Shown: positions 26,036-35,395 of the stretch, piece by piece | How positions within the stretch are numbered: position 1 is the first letter of the stretch | How the letters are laid out: each line of letters opens with the position of its first letter | Source of the DNA: Rhizobiaceae bacterium | GTDB lineage: Bacteria; Pseudomonadota; Alphaproteobacteria; Rhizobiales; Rhizobiaceae | DNA length: 64,000 nt | Assembly (NCBI GenBank): GCA_023953775.1 | Contig: JAMLJD010000011.1 | Coordinates: 1-64,000 of the forward strand | Direction: 5' to 3' | Translations under genes and position numbers: made by a program | The notes under the pieces: model-generated | What the model was told of the DNA's origin: nothing | Database searches by the model: none | The model's input: only the letters and a program-made list of their open reading frames with translations

Positions 26036-26061
26036 GCCCGCCGTCGTAAAGCATGGCGGGC
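26036..26061. terminator. Hairpin between convergent CoA-transferase and OsmC genes
   Basis: GCCCGCC and GGCGGGC are perfect 7-bp arms around a 12-bp loop, just after the CoA-transferase stop. There is no T-run. It could end or protect both convergent transcripts. Confidence 0.4.
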
Positions 26062-26098
26062 GATTGCCGGCGCTTCGCAGTGTCGCCCCGCCGGAGGG

Positions 26099-26572
26099 CT
26101 ATTGCCGCTCGGTGTACCGCGCCTCGTAGCTGACCGGGAAATTCACCGAGCGGGCGATGAAGCAGTACTTGTGGATCTCGTGGTGGATCGCATCCGCCTT
26201 ATCGAGGTCGCTGCCCGCCGCTACCTCGATCTGCGGCCGCAGCGTTGCCCGCACGAACCGCCCCGCCCCGTTCGGCGCGCTTTCGCCGACGCCCACGGGC
26301 TCGTCGCGATAGCCATGCACGACGATACCCGCCCGGCTTGCCAGATGCAGATACCACAGCATGTGGCAGGCCGAGAGTGCGGACAACAGCATGTCCTCGG
26401 GGTTGTGCAGCGTCGGGTCGCCGCCCAAGAGCGGATCGTTGGAGCATGCAATCGGCGGCTTGCCGGGCGTCCGCACTTCCCATGTCCGGTCATAGCCGCG
26501 ATAGCTCTTGGTTCCCTCGCCGCGGTTTCCCGTCCACTCGATCCGGCTGGTGTAGTCGTGCTGCTCGGTCAT
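26099..26572 (-). CDS. OsmC/Ohr-family peroxiredoxin-like protein
   Basis: This 157-aa protein belongs to the OsmC family, thiol peroxidases for organic hydroperoxides. Seen: HNPEDMLLSALSACHMLWYL with the first redox cysteine, and IHKYCFIARSVNFPVSYEA with the second. The N-terminus WTGNRGEGTKSYRGYDRTW fits the YhfA/OsmC-like branch rather than classical Ohr. It stands alone and converges on the CoA-transferase genes. Confidence 0.88.
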   Translation of the reverse strand: MTEQHDYTSRIEWTGNRGEGTKSYRGYDRTWEVRTPGKPPIACSNDPLLGGDPTLHNPEDMLLSALSACHMLWYLHLASRAGIVVHGYRDEPVGVGESAPNGAGRFVRATLRPQIEVAAGSDLDKADAIHHEIHKYCFIARSVNFPVSYEARYTERQ

Positions 26573-26774
26573 GGTGCCTCCGGTGATGTCCGCTCTTCAA
26601 GCGACCGCCGCGAAAAATCTCTGGTGGTTCATTGTCTCGTCGACCAGCGTCCGGAGCACTGGACCAGCGAGCCCAAACGGATAGCCAGCAGCGCCACAAG
26701 CGATGCGTTGACGCATCGGCGTTGAAAAAATCTGCTCCGGCGTCGCTACCCGCATTTGCAGTTTCGGCCCGTTG

Positions 26775-28793
26775 ATGCAAAGGAACCCACGACAGCAAAC
26801 GGACGGCAGGAACCTGAACTTGGCGAGGGACATCAGCGCGGTGGGGAGTTCGAAGCATGGCTTCCGCACCGACATCCAGGCGATGCGGGGCGTGGCGGTG
26901 CTGCTGGTGCTTCTGTACCATGCCGGCCTGCCCTACCTTTCGGCGGGCTATCTCGGCGTCGACATCTTCTTCGTCATCTCGGGTTTCCTGATCACCGGCG
27001 TCATCCGCAAGGGACTGGAGGCGGGCAGCTTCTCCTTCTTCCGCTTCTACTATCGCCGCGCCAAGCGGCTGTTGCCGGCTGCCTATGTGGTGATCGCCGC
27101 GACGGTGCTGGCTGCACCCTTCTTCCTCGGCGAGCTTGCGCTTCAGGACCTCAAGGCTCAGGTCATCGGTGCGCTGACCTTCACCGCCAACTTCGTGCTG
27201 TACGGCCAGACCGGCTACTTCGAGGCCGGCGGCGAGACCAAGGCACTGCTGCATTTCTGGTCGCTGGCCATCGAGGAACAGTACTACATGGTCATGCCGC
27301 TGCTCCTGTTCCTGGTCCCACGCCGCGCATGGCTTGCCGTGGTGGTCGCCCTTCTGGTGGTCAGCGGCGCGGCCTCGCCCTATCTGGCGGCGCACTATCC
27401 CGACATCGCCTTCTATCTTCCGCCCGCCCGCATCTGGGAACTCGCCCTCGGCTCGCTCGGTGCGCTCCTGCCGGCCCGGCTGATCGGCGGCAGGCTCCTG
27501 TCGCTGGCGCGCATCCCGGCAATACTCATTCTTATCGTAGTACCGCTTTTCCCGACCGGGCTGCCGCATCCCGGTGTCGACGCATATCTCGTCTGCCTCG
27601 CCTCGTTGATCATCATCCTCGGCCACGATCGGAGCCGGGTCGAGAACAGCCTGCCGGTGCGTGGCCTCGCCTTCGTCGGCGACTTCTCCTACTCGCTCTA
27701 TCTCGTCCATTGGCCGGTGATCGTATTCACCCGCGCCGCATGGCTGGAGGCGGCGCCAGGCTATGCGCTGGCGATCGCGGCAGGCCTCTCGGTCGTGCTT
27801 GCCTGGCTGCTTTATCGCTTTGTCGAGGAGCCCTTCCGCCGCGGCTACGACGCCGTTCCAGCCAGAACGGTAGGCGGCATCCTCGCCGCCTCGCTCGCCA
27901 TTGCAATAGCCCCTACCGTCGTTCAGGCCGCGACGAAATCGGATGTCGATTACAACAGGATGCTGAGGCGGAACTACGGCCTCGATCCGGCATGCGCATC
28001 CAGGGCGGCCGCCTTCACCGAGCTTCCCGCCCCCTGCCTCTCGAGACCCGCGCCAAAGGTCCTGATATGGGGCGATTCCTTTGCAATGATGTGGGCGCAG
28101 GCACTGGCTGACGAATTTTCAGGGGAAGGCATCGCGCAGGCGACCCTTCCCCACTGCACCCCCCTCTATGACGCGGCGGTCTCCGGCACTCGGGCATCGC
28201 CCGACCGGCGACGCGATAACGAGGCCTGCCTCGACTTCAACCGGTCGGTCGTCGACTATATCCGCCGAAATGAGTCGATCGAGACCGTGCTGATCTCCAG
28301 CCCGTTCGCCGCGCCGGTCAGCCGGGCAGCATATCTTCTCGCGCGCGATGCGGACGGAAAAGTCACTCAGAAGCGCCTCACCGTCGAGCGGGCGCTCGAC
28401 AACTACCGGCAACTTGTCGCCGCACTGCGCGAAACCGGAAAGAAGATCGCCGTCATAGCTCCTCCGCCTCGCCTGAGGATCGACACCGCCGAATGTCAGG
28501 AGCGCCGTATGCGGGGGCTCGTAACGTTCGGGCGATACAGCGACTGCGTTATCCCTGAAAAATCGTGGCGACGCTACCGTGCGAGAACGCTGGACTTTCT
28601 CGATAAGATGAGCCCGGCCGCCGACGTTGCGGTGCTTTCACCAAGTGACTTCCTCTGCAACGACGGTCGATGTGCGACCGCCATCGGGGACATCATCATC
28701 TACCGCGATCACGGCCACCTTTCATACGCCGGTTCGTCGCTTATCGCCCGCGAATGGGGGATCCGCGACCTGATAGCGGCGGGGGCACGATAG
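26775..28793 (+). CDS. Membrane acyltransferase with C-terminal SGNH domain (OafA type)
   Basis: This protein of about 672 aa O-acylates surface polysaccharide or lipid sugars. Residues about 35-370 are an acyltransferase-3 domain with roughly ten membrane helices: FRTDIQAMRGVAVLLVLLYH (R-x10-H motif), YLGVDIFFVISGFLITGVI, and SLAIEEQYYMVMPLLLF. The periplasmic C-terminal part is an SGNH hydrolase-like domain: VLIWGDSFAMM near the front and DHGHLSYAGS at the end (catalytic Asp-x2-His). I use the ATG at 26775, but no ribosome site is visible and a later start (GTG near 26841) is possible. No glycan genes adjoin it directly; the glycosyltransferase at 40996 is 12 kb away. Confidence 0.88.
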   Translation: MQRNPRQQTDGRNLNLARDISAVGSSKHGFRTDIQAMRGVAVLLVLLYHAGLPYLSAGYLGVDIFFVISGFLITGVIRKGLEAGSFSFFRFYYRRAKRLLPAAYVVIAATVLAAPFFLGELALQDLKAQVIGALTFTANFVLYGQTGYFEAGGETKALLHFWSLAIEEQYYMVMPLLLFLVPRRAWLAVVVALLVVSGAASPYLAAHYPDIAFYLPPARIWELALGSLGALLPARLIGGRLLSLARIPAILILIVVPLFPTGLPHPGVDAYLVCLASLIIILGHDRSRVENSLPVRGLAFVGDFSYSLYLVHWPVIVFTRAAWLEAAPGYALAIAAGLSVVLAWLLYRFVEEPFRRGYDAVPARTVGGILAASLAIAIAPTVVQAATKSDVDYNRMLRRNYGLDPACASRAAAFTELPAPCLSRPAPKVLIWGDSFAMMWAQALADEFSGEGIAQATLPHCTPLYDAAVSGTRASPDRRRDNEACLDFNRSVVDYIRRNESIETVLISSPFAAPVSRAAYLLARDADGKVTQKRLTVERALDNYRQLVAALRETGKKIAVIAPPPRLRIDTAECQERRMRGLVTFGRYSDCVIPEKSWRRYRARTLDFLDKMSPAADVAVLSPSDFLCNDGRCATAIGDIIIYRDHGHLSYAGSSLIAREWGIRDLIAAGAR

Positions 28794-29102
28794 ACCATCC
28801 CGGATACTCGCCTTGACCCGCACGTGGTCTGCTTGACATATCGTCGCGACATCGACTTCGTCCGATACACGACAACAAGCTGCTGGCAGATCATTCGCTA
28901 TCACAAGCGTTGCGATACGATCCACAAGCGCTTCCCGTCGGTCCTTGCCGAAGCGCGGCCGACATCGTCCACATGACAGGTTCACGAGGACGATGTTGCG
29001 CAAATTCGACGCCGAAGACCTTTTCACCCATCTGCACGAGGGTATTCGGCTGGCCAAGGCGAACGGAGCGAAGGTGACTGCCGCCACCTCCGACTGACCG
29101 GC
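28794..29102. other. Intergenic region of about 310 bp
   Basis: A 34-codon plus-strand frame (28992 on: MLRKFDAEDLFTHLHEGIRL, then AKANGAKVTAATSD) and protein-like minus-strand frames overlap here. None has a convincing start or family match, so I call no gene. Confidence 0.4.
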
Positions 29103-29447
29103 TCACCCCTGCGCCGCCACCACGATGATCTCGACGCGGTATTTCGGCGCCGCGAGCTTCGCCTCGCCGGTCGCGCGCGCGGGCGCATTGCCGGGCGCCA
29201 CCCACGCGTCCCAGGCTTCGTTCATGGCGGCGAAATCGGCCATGTCGGCGAGCCAGATCTGCGCCGACAGGATGCGCGTCTTGTCGCTGCCTGCCAGCGC
29301 CAATAGCCGGTCGATCTCGGCCAGGATCGAGCGCGTCTGATCGCCGGCGCTCTCGCCCTCGCCCACCTGGCCGGCGAGATAGATCGTGCCGTTGTGGATA
29401 TTGACCTGGCTCATGCGCTTGCCGGTCTCGTGGCGGACGATGCTCAT
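29103..29447 (-). CDS. RidA-family protein (enamine/imine deaminase-like)
   Basis: This 114-aa YjgF/YER057c/UK114 family member has the usual pattern: NGTIYLAGQVGEG, ILAEIDRLLALAGSDKTRIL, QIWLADMADFAAMNEAWDAW, APARATGEAKLAAPKYRVEI. RidA proteins hydrolyse reactive enamine/imine intermediates made by PLP or amine-oxidising enzymes. It is the last gene of the polyamine-type operon and overlaps the amidase gene by ATGA. An aminotransferase gene belongs to the same regulon region, which would explain the need for it. Confidence 0.9.
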   Translation of the reverse strand: MSIVRHETGKRMSQVNIHNGTIYLAGQVGEGESAGDQTRSILAEIDRLLALAGSDKTRILSAQIWLADMADFAAMNEAWDAWVAPGNAPARATGEAKLAAPKYRVEIIVVAAQG

Positions 29448-30229
29448 TTCCTGTTCTCCTGTTCGAGGTCGGCGAGATAGCTGTTCTCTGCCGCCGAGGC
29501 CTTGTAGGCCGCCGGATCGATGTCGGCAACCGCCAGCGCCTCGCCATCGGGGCCGGCCTCGGCCAGCGCTGCCCCGTCGGGGGCGGCAACGATCGACAGG
29601 CCGGCATAGGAGAACGCGCCGTCATGGCCGCAATGATCGGCATAGGCGACGAAGATCTGGTTCTCGAAGGCCCGCACCGGGATCATCGATCGCGCGATGA
29701 AGGCCGCGTGGGCGCTTGCCGGCAACGCCGTGGGCACGACTGCGAGCCGGACCCCGGCAAGCGCCAGCCGGCGCACGTTTTCGGGAAATTCGACGTCGTA
29801 GCAGATCAGCAGGCCGAGCCGGACGCCGCCGATCTCCGCGGTCACGGTCGCCGGCTCCGCGGGCTTGAAATACCGGCGCTCGTAGTCGCCGTAGAGATGG
29901 GATTTGCGGTAGACGCGTCGAAGTCCTTGCCCGTCGACCAATGCGGCACTGTTGAAGACGCGCATGTCCTCGCGCTCCGCGAAGCCGGCAGCGACCGTGA
30001 TGCCGTGGCGCCGCGCGATATTCTCGAGGGCCTTAACGTCGTCGCCCTCGGCGGGCGTCGCAAGCGCGGCGAACGCCTCGCCGGCGCCATAGCCGGGGAT
30101 GGCGAGCTCCGGTGCCACGATCAGGTTGCAGCCCTTCGCCGCCGCCTTTTTCGCCGCCGCGTCGATCCGCGCGAGATTGCCCGCCCTGTCGCCGGCCCCG
30201 GCCTGCATCTGGTAGAGCGCGATGCGCAT
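29444..30229 (-). CDS. Nitrilase-superfamily amidohydrolase
   Basis: This 261-aa carbon-nitrogen hydrolase has the catalytic triad Glu in APELAIPGYGAG, Lys in RVYRKSHLYGDYERRYF, and Cys in LLICYDVEFPENVRRLAL. It resembles amidases acting on carbamoyl-amine or omega-amide substrates. In the operon with a ureohydrolase and polyamine-type transporter it may handle an amide or carbamoyl intermediate of guanidino-compound breakdown. The start at 30229 overlaps the end of the permease gene. Confidence 0.88.
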   Translation of the reverse strand: MRIALYQMQAGAGDRAGNLARIDAAAKKAAAKGCNLIVAPELAIPGYGAGEAFAALATPAEGDDVKALENIARRHGITVAAGFAEREDMRVFNSAALVDGQGLRRVYRKSHLYGDYERRYFKPAEPATVTAEIGGVRLGLLICYDVEFPENVRRLALAGVRLAVVPTALPASAHAAFIARSMIPVRAFENQIFVAYADHCGHDGAFSYAGLSIVAAPDGAALAEAGPDGEALAVADIDPAAYKASAAENSYLADLEQENRK

Positions 30230-31026
30230 CACTTGCCGTCGGACGGCATCGCGCCGAGCAGCGCGCGCAGGTCGCCGAAGCGGGCGATAAGGCCGAACAC
30301 CAGTGCCGCCAGCGCCACGAAGAAGATCGACACCGACGCCATGGTCGGCGTGTAGCCGTAGCGCAGCGCGTTGAAGATCTTGATCGGCAGCGTCTCCATG
30401 GTGAAGCCGACGGTCATGTAGGCGACGATGTATTCGTTGAGCGACAGCACGAAGGCGAAGGCGTAGCCGGAGACGAGATAGGGCAGGATCAGCGGCAGGA
30501 CGACGGTCCTGAGCACGGTGCGGTCGTCGGCGCCCATGGTCGCGGCGGCCTCCACCAAGCTGCGGTCGATCGAGGCGAAGCCGAGCGACAGCGTGACCAG
30601 GGGCAGGGTCACGAAGAAGATCGCGTGGCTGATCACCGCCGTCCACGGCTGCCCGTAGGCGCCGACCGTCGCCCAGAAGGTCAGGAAGCCGAGCGCGGTG
30701 ATCACCGGCGGCAGGATGAAGGGCGCGACGCCGAGCAACTGGAAGACGTTGGCCCATGGCGCGATGCGTCGCCACAGGAACCAGGCGAGCGGCAGGGCAA
30801 TAGCGACGGCGAGCGCGGCCGCGCAGGCCGCAAGCAACAGAGAGGAAAAGAGCGCCGCGCGCCACCCGTCATCGGTGAAGATCTGCCCGTACCACGACAG
30901 CGAGAAGCCCTCGGGCGGAAAGGTCAGCGACTGCTTCTCGTTGACAGAGACGCCGGCCACGACGATCAGCGGCCCTGCGAGGAACAGCGCGACGAGGAAG
31001 AACCAGACGCCCTTGAACACCCTCAT
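30229..31026 (-). CDS. Polyamine-type ABC transporter permease (PotC-like)
   Basis: This 265-aa protein has about six membrane helices: GVWFFLVALFLAGPLIVVAG first, then SLLLAACAAALAVAIALPLA. The EAA loop SLVEAAATMGADDRTVLRTV, with LPLILPYLVSG after it, contacts the ATPase. It imports spermidine/putrescine-like cations with the adjacent PotB-, PotA- and PotD-like proteins. It overlaps its partner permease by 4 bp. Confidence 0.9.
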   Translation of the reverse strand: MRVFKGVWFFLVALFLAGPLIVVAGVSVNEKQSLTFPPEGFSLSWYGQIFTDDGWRAALFSSLLLAACAAALAVAIALPLAWFLWRRIAPWANVFQLLGVAPFILPPVITALGFLTFWATVGAYGQPWTAVISHAIFFVTLPLVTLSLGFASIDRSLVEAAATMGADDRTVLRTVVLPLILPYLVSGYAFAFVLSLNEYIVAYMTVGFTMETLPIKIFNALRYGYTPTMASVSIFFVALAALVFGLIARFGDLRALLGAMPSDGK

Positions 31027-31880
31027 GCCGACGCCTCCCGCCTGCCGCCGACGAGCAGTGTCAGGCCGACCAGCGCCAGCGAGATCAGCACCAGGAATAC
31101 CGCCATAGCCGCCGCGAACGGCATGTTCGACTGGTAGATCGCCTGGTCAGTGATCAGCACGGACAGCGTCCAGTGCTGCGGCCGGCCGAGGATCTGTGGC
31201 AGCAGATAGGAGCCGAGCGCGAAGACGAACACCATGATCAGGGTCGCCACGATCGTGTTCCTGAGCGCCGGCACGATGACGTTGAAGAAGGCGCGCGGCG
31301 GCGAGGCGCCGAGCGTGCGCGCGGCCTCCATCAGCGTCGGATCGAGCCTCACCAGCGCCGGGTAGAGCACCAGGACCGTATAGGGCAGCGCCTGGTAGAC
31401 CATGCCGGTCAACACCGCGCCGAAGCCCGGCAGGAGCGCCTGCGGCTCGGCCATCAGGCCCGCGGCGACGAGGAGGTTGGTGATGCCGGCGGTGCGCGAG
31501 AACAGCGTCGACCAGGCGAAGCCGATGATCACCTCCGACAGCGACAGCACCGACAAAAGCACGACCAGCCAGATCGTCTGAACCCGCCGCGACGACTGGG
31601 TCAGCAGATAGGTGAAGGGGAAGGCGACGAGAACGCAGACCGCCGCGACCATGATCGCCAGCATGAGCGAGAAGCCGAGCACGCCCCCGAAAAAGGCCGA
31701 CAGGAAGCGCTCGTAGTTCGCGGTCACGAAATCCGGCGTGTAGAAGCCGGCCTGGTCGCGCTTGAAGAAACTCACCGCGATCATCGTCGAGAACGGTACG
31801 ACGAAGAACACGACCAGCATAACCGCCGGGAAGAACAGCGGCGCGTAGTCGCCGATGGCACGCGGCGGCTCGCGCCTCAT
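31023..31880 (-). CDS. Polyamine-type ABC transporter permease (PotB-like)
   Basis: This 285-aa protein starts at 31880, overlapping the ATPase stop. It has a first helix APLFFPAVMLVVFFVVPFST, five more hydrophobic segments, and the EAA motif in LVRLDPTLMEAARTLGASPP. It forms the membrane channel with the PotC-like partner. Confidence 0.9.
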   Translation of the reverse strand: MRREPPRAIGDYAPLFFPAVMLVVFFVVPFSTMIAVSFFKRDQAGFYTPDFVTANYERFLSAFFGGVLGFSLMLAIMVAAVCVLVAFPFTYLLTQSSRRVQTIWLVVLLSVLSLSEVIIGFAWSTLFSRTAGITNLLVAAGLMAEPQALLPGFGAVLTGMVYQALPYTVLVLYPALVRLDPTLMEAARTLGASPPRAFFNVIVPALRNTIVATLIMVFVFALGSYLLPQILGRPQHWTLSVLITDQAIYQSNMPFAAAMAVFLVLISLALVGLTLLVGGRREASA

Positions 31881-32902
31881 GACTTCAGCACCACGCAGCT
31901 TTCGAACGGCAGCTCGAGCCCGACCGCGTCGCCGGCCCTGAAGGCGGTCCGCTCGCGCGGCGTCGTCACGGCGACCAGCGTCTGGCCGCCCGCCTCGACG
32001 AAGGTTTCGATCGTGCCGCCGAGGTCGCGCACGAAGGTGACCGTTCCCTTGATCGGGCTCTGCTCGGGCGCGACGAGCCGAAGGTCCTCCGGTCGGATCG
32101 AGAGCTGCCCGCCGCCACGCCCCGCGGCCAGCGAGAAGCCCGGCATCGGATGGCCGAGCAGCGTTCCGCCCTGGCCGAACGGGATCAGGTTGGTCGAACC
32201 GATGAAATCGGCGACGAAAGCGTCGGCCGGCTTGCGGTAGATCTCCACCGGCGGAGCCGCCTGCCGGATGCGCCCCTCGCCCATCACCACCACGAGGTCG
32301 GCCATGGTCATCGCCTCGCGCTGGTCGTGCGTGACCACGATGGTGGTGATGCCGAGCTGCTGCTGGAGCTGGCGCAGTTCCACCTGCATCGCCTCGCGCA
32401 GCTTGGCGTCGAGCGCCGACAGCGGCTCGTCGAGCAGGAACAGCTTCGGCGAAAGCGCCAGCGCTCGGGCAATCGCGACACGCTGCCGTTGACCGCCGGA
32501 AAGCTTCGAGACAGGCCGGTCGGCGAAACCCGGCAGATGGATCAGCCTCAGGAGCTCCTCCACGCGGGCCTGCCGCGTCGCCCTGTCGGCGCCGCGGATC
32601 TTCAGCGGATAGGCGATGTTTCCACCGACGTCGAGATGCGGAAACAGCGCCAGCGACTGGAACACCATGCCGAGGTCGCGCTTGTGTGTCGGCACGGTGG
32701 TGATGTCGGTGCCGTCGAGCCGGATCGCGCCGGCGCTCGGCTCCTCGAGCCCGGCGATCATCCTCAGAAGCGTGGTCTTGCCGCAGCCCGATGGTCCGAG
32801 CATGCACACGAAGGTGCCATGCGGCACGGACAGGGTGACGTCGTCGACGGCGGTGAACGTGCCGAAGGTCTTGGTGACGTTCTGGAGTGCCAGTCCTGAC
32901 AT
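31877..32902 (-). CDS. Polyamine-type ABC transporter ATPase (PotA-like)
   Basis: This 341-aa protein has Walker A GPSGCGKTT (36-44), signature LSGGQRQRV (134 on), Walker B KLFLLDEPLSALD and the switch His in VVTHDQREAM. The C-terminal TOBE domain (LSIRPEDLRLVAPEQSPIKG) is typical of PotA/FbpC-type ATPases. I chose the ATG at 32902 (MSGLAL); an upstream start would add an unconserved leader. It drives import through the two downstream permeases. Confidence 0.92.
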   Translation of the reverse strand: MSGLALQNVTKTFGTFTAVDDVTLSVPHGTFVCMLGPSGCGKTTLLRMIAGLEEPSAGAIRLDGTDITTVPTHKRDLGMVFQSLALFPHLDVGGNIAYPLKIRGADRATRQARVEELLRLIHLPGFADRPVSKLSGGQRQRVAIARALALSPKLFLLDEPLSALDAKLREAMQVELRQLQQQLGITTIVVTHDQREAMTMADLVVVMGEGRIRQAAPPVEIYRKPADAFVADFIGSTNLIPFGQGGTLLGHPMPGFSLAAGRGGGQLSIRPEDLRLVAPEQSPIKGTVTFVRDLGGTIETFVEAGGQTLVAVTTPRERTAFRAGDAVGLELPFESCVVLKS

Positions 32903-33040
32903 GGGCCGTTCCACTTGGACGAATGTTGACAGGCCCGGCCACCGCCGGACTTCCCGGCAACCGGTAGACAATGACCGGCTGCGCGGTCAATCGCGTCCGC
33001 TCCTTTCGACGAAGCAGACGCTATCGAGGGTCCGCCTGTT

Positions 33041-34129
33041 CTAGCCGACGATCAGCTCGGTCCACTTCTGATTCAGCCAGTCGGACTTCGACGTGTAGAG
33101 ATCGTAGCGCGGGATGATCGGATCGATCTCCGACGACACCGCGGCGAACTCCTCGTCCGACAAATCGAGAACGCCCTTCTTCAGCGTCGGCGCCGTGCCG
33201 ACCTTGCGCGACATCAGGCCCTGGATCTCGGGCTGGCTCATATAGTCGATGAAGACATGCGCCTCCTCGACCTTGTCGGACGCCTTGGACAGCACCCAGT
33301 TGCCGGAATCCTGGATGCCGCCTTCCTTCGGGAAGGTCGAGCGCACCGGATGGCCGTCCGCGGCGGCCAGTCCCGTCACGTCGTGGTAATACTGGCCCAT
33401 CGGAATCTCGCCGGACTTCAGCGCCTGCTCGAACTGCGCCTCGTCGCGATACCACAGCCTGACGTTCGGCTTCACCTCGGCGAGCTTCTCGAAGGCCTTG
33501 AGCTGGCCCTCCTCGGTGTCGAGCGCGTCGGTACCGCCCATGAAGGTCTTGGCCGTCACCTCGAGCAGGAACGAGTTGGAGACCAGCGCCAGAAGGCCGA
33601 GCTTGTCCTTGTTTGCCGGGTCCCACAGCGCCGCCCAGCTGTCCGGTGCTTCCGGATAGGCTTCGGTGTTGGTGACCAGCGTGATGTACCACGCCACCGC
33701 GCCGATGCCGGCAACCCGGCCGTCGGGATACTTGGCAACGAACTGCGGCAGGAGGTCGTCGTAGTTCTTGACCTTCGCCGGATCGAGCGGCGTCCACAAT
33801 TCGGTCGACTGGCCCTTCAGCGTCGAGGTCTGCGACATCATCGACAAATCGGCCGGCGCCTGCCCGGCGCGCGCCGCCTGCTCGAGCTGAACCAGCCACG
33901 CTTCGCCGGTCGGCTCGGCAACGGATTCGACCGCGATGCCCGTCGCCTTGGTGAACTCGGGGAAGATGTTCTTGTCGAAGCTATCCTTGAAGTAGCCGCC
34001 ATAGACGCCGACCTTGATCGACCGGTCCTGCGCCCGAAGGATGGAAGGCATCGCCAGGATGCCCGCGCCCGCCACGCCGGCGCCGAGCACGGCGCGACGG
34101 TTGAGCCTGTGGTTCATCAGTTTTGTCAT
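33041..34129 (-). CDS. Polyamine-type periplasmic binding protein (PotD-like)
   Basis: This 362-aa extracellular solute-binding protein has a twin-arginine-like leader (LNRRAVLGAGVAGAGILAMP, cleavage near LRAQ). The mature part has the PotD/PotF-like opening SIKVGVYGGYFKDSFDKNIF and VAWYITLVTNTEAYPEAPDS in the middle. It captures the substrate for the ABC transporter encoded just downstream (138-bp gap). The substrate is probably a polyamine or guanidino amine, by context. Confidence 0.9.
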   Translation of the reverse strand: MTKLMNHRLNRRAVLGAGVAGAGILAMPSILRAQDRSIKVGVYGGYFKDSFDKNIFPEFTKATGIAVESVAEPTGEAWLVQLEQAARAGQAPADLSMMSQTSTLKGQSTELWTPLDPAKVKNYDDLLPQFVAKYPDGRVAGIGAVAWYITLVTNTEAYPEAPDSWAALWDPANKDKLGLLALVSNSFLLEVTAKTFMGGTDALDTEEGQLKAFEKLAEVKPNVRLWYRDEAQFEQALKSGEIPMGQYYHDVTGLAAADGHPVRSTFPKEGGIQDSGNWVLSKASDKVEEAHVFIDYMSQPEIQGLMSRKVGTAPTLKKGVLDLSDEEFAAVSSEIDPIIPRYDLYTSKSDWLNQKWTELIVG

Positions 34130-34198
34130 TTCGTTTCTCCTCTTCAGGGACTTGCGTCCGCATTGTTCCCGTTCTTGTCGTTGCCGCGACGTCGCGGA

Positions 34199-35260
34199 TC
34201 AGGCCTTCCTGCCGCCGATTGTCGGACTGAAGACCATCAAACTCAATATCTCGAACAGCATCTGTGCGCCCGCATGGGCGGTATTCGTCGTCGAATCATA
34301 TTGCGGCGCTACTTCCACCACGTCGCCGCCGACCAGGTTGACGCCCTTGAGGCCTCGCAGCAGTTCGAGGATCTCGCGGGTCGAAGGACCGCCGATCTCC
34401 GGGGTGCCGGTGCCCGGCGCGAAGGCCGGGTCGAGGCTGTCGATGTCGAACGACAGATAAGTCGGGCCTTCGCCCACCACCGCTCTCGCCTTTTCGATGA
34501 TTGCCGCGATACCCATGGCCGGCATCTCCTCGGCATGGATCACCGTCATGCCGCTCTCGTAGGAGAACTCCCAGAGATATTCGGCCGAGCCGCGGATGCC
34601 GATCTGGATCGTCCGCGTCGGGTCCAGAACACCGTCGAGCACCGCATTGCGGAACGGGCCGCCATGATGGAACTTTGTGCCGTCGAAGGCGCCGCCCGTA
34701 TCGCAATGGGCATCGATGTGGATCATGCCCACCGGCCCCGCGCGCCCGACGGCCTTGAGGATCGGATGGGTGATCGAATGGTCGCCGCCGACCGAGAGCG
34801 GTGCGACGCCGGCTTCGACGATCGCGCCGACATAGCGCTCGATGTCATCATGGCTCTGCTCGAGCCGGTAGCGGCTGGCGAAGGGAACGTCACCGATGTC
34901 GGCGACCCTGAGCTCGTGCACCGGCGCGGTGTCGAGCACGTGATTGTAGGGCCCGATACGCTCGATCGCGCGCACCGCGCGGGGGCCGAAGCGCGAGCCG
35001 GGCCGGTTCGTCACCCCGAGATCCATCGGCACGCCGACCATCGCCACCTGGAGGTCGGCGAAGTCGGGCCGGGCCGGGTCGACCGCATGATAGGGCGCGG
35101 CAAGGAAGGTCGGCAGGCCGGCATAGGGCGCCACACGGGTTCCCGATGCCGAGAAGATGCGATCGGCGACGCGCCGGAACTTCGGGTCGAACAGCTCGCC
35201 GCCATGGCCTTCGCCATATTTGCCGCGCAGTGTCTCGAGCCGTGCCTTGTCGAATGCCAT
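34199..35260 (-). CDS. Ureohydrolase (agmatinase/guanidinobutyrase family)
   Basis: This 353-aa manganese enzyme releases urea from a guanidino compound. The metal motifs are SVGGDHS (158-162), IDAHCD (182-187) and SFDIDSLDPAFAPGTGTP (270 on). Length and the GVTNRPGSRFGP segment fit agmatinase, guanidinobutyrase or guanidinopropionase; the sequence alone does not decide. It heads the transporter operon and is divergent from a LysR gene. The products would be urea and an amine such as putrescine or 4-aminobutyrate. Confidence 0.92.
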   Translation of the reverse strand: MAFDKARLETLRGKYGEGHGGELFDPKFRRVADRIFSASGTRVAPYAGLPTFLAAPYHAVDPARPDFADLQVAMVGVPMDLGVTNRPGSRFGPRAVRAIERIGPYNHVLDTAPVHELRVADIGDVPFASRYRLEQSHDDIERYVGAIVEAGVAPLSVGGDHSITHPILKAVGRAGPVGMIHIDAHCDTGGAFDGTKFHHGGPFRNAVLDGVLDPTRTIQIGIRGSAEYLWEFSYESGMTVIHAEEMPAMGIAAIIEKARAVVGEGPTYLSFDIDSLDPAFAPGTGTPEIGGPSTREILELLRGLKGVNLVGGDVVEVAPQYDSTTNTAHAGAQMLFEILSLMVFSPTIGGRKA

Positions 35261-35333
35261 GCGGACCTCTCACCTTGCGGCGGCGGACAGGCCGCGCACA
35301 TTGGCAAAAAGTGTCGCCACGGCGAATTGAAAA

Positions 35334-35377
35334 ATCAATTGATATTGTTATCACTTAAACTGTGAGAATTTTTCACA
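35334..35377. promoter_or_regulatory. Divergent promoter region with two dyads
   Basis: ATCAATTGAT (35334-35343) is a perfect palindrome, and TGTGAGAATTTTTCACA (35361-35377) is a near-perfect 17-bp dyad. Both lie between the ureohydrolase and LysR starts. They are likely binding sites for the LysR regulator over the two divergent promoters. Confidence 0.5.
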
Positions 35378-35395
35378 TGGATAGCGCCGAAGCCG

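Noticed and set aside
28992..29096. A 34-aa plus-strand gene MLRKFDAEDLF...
   Set aside because: Too short, weak start signal and competing frames on the other strand; no known family.
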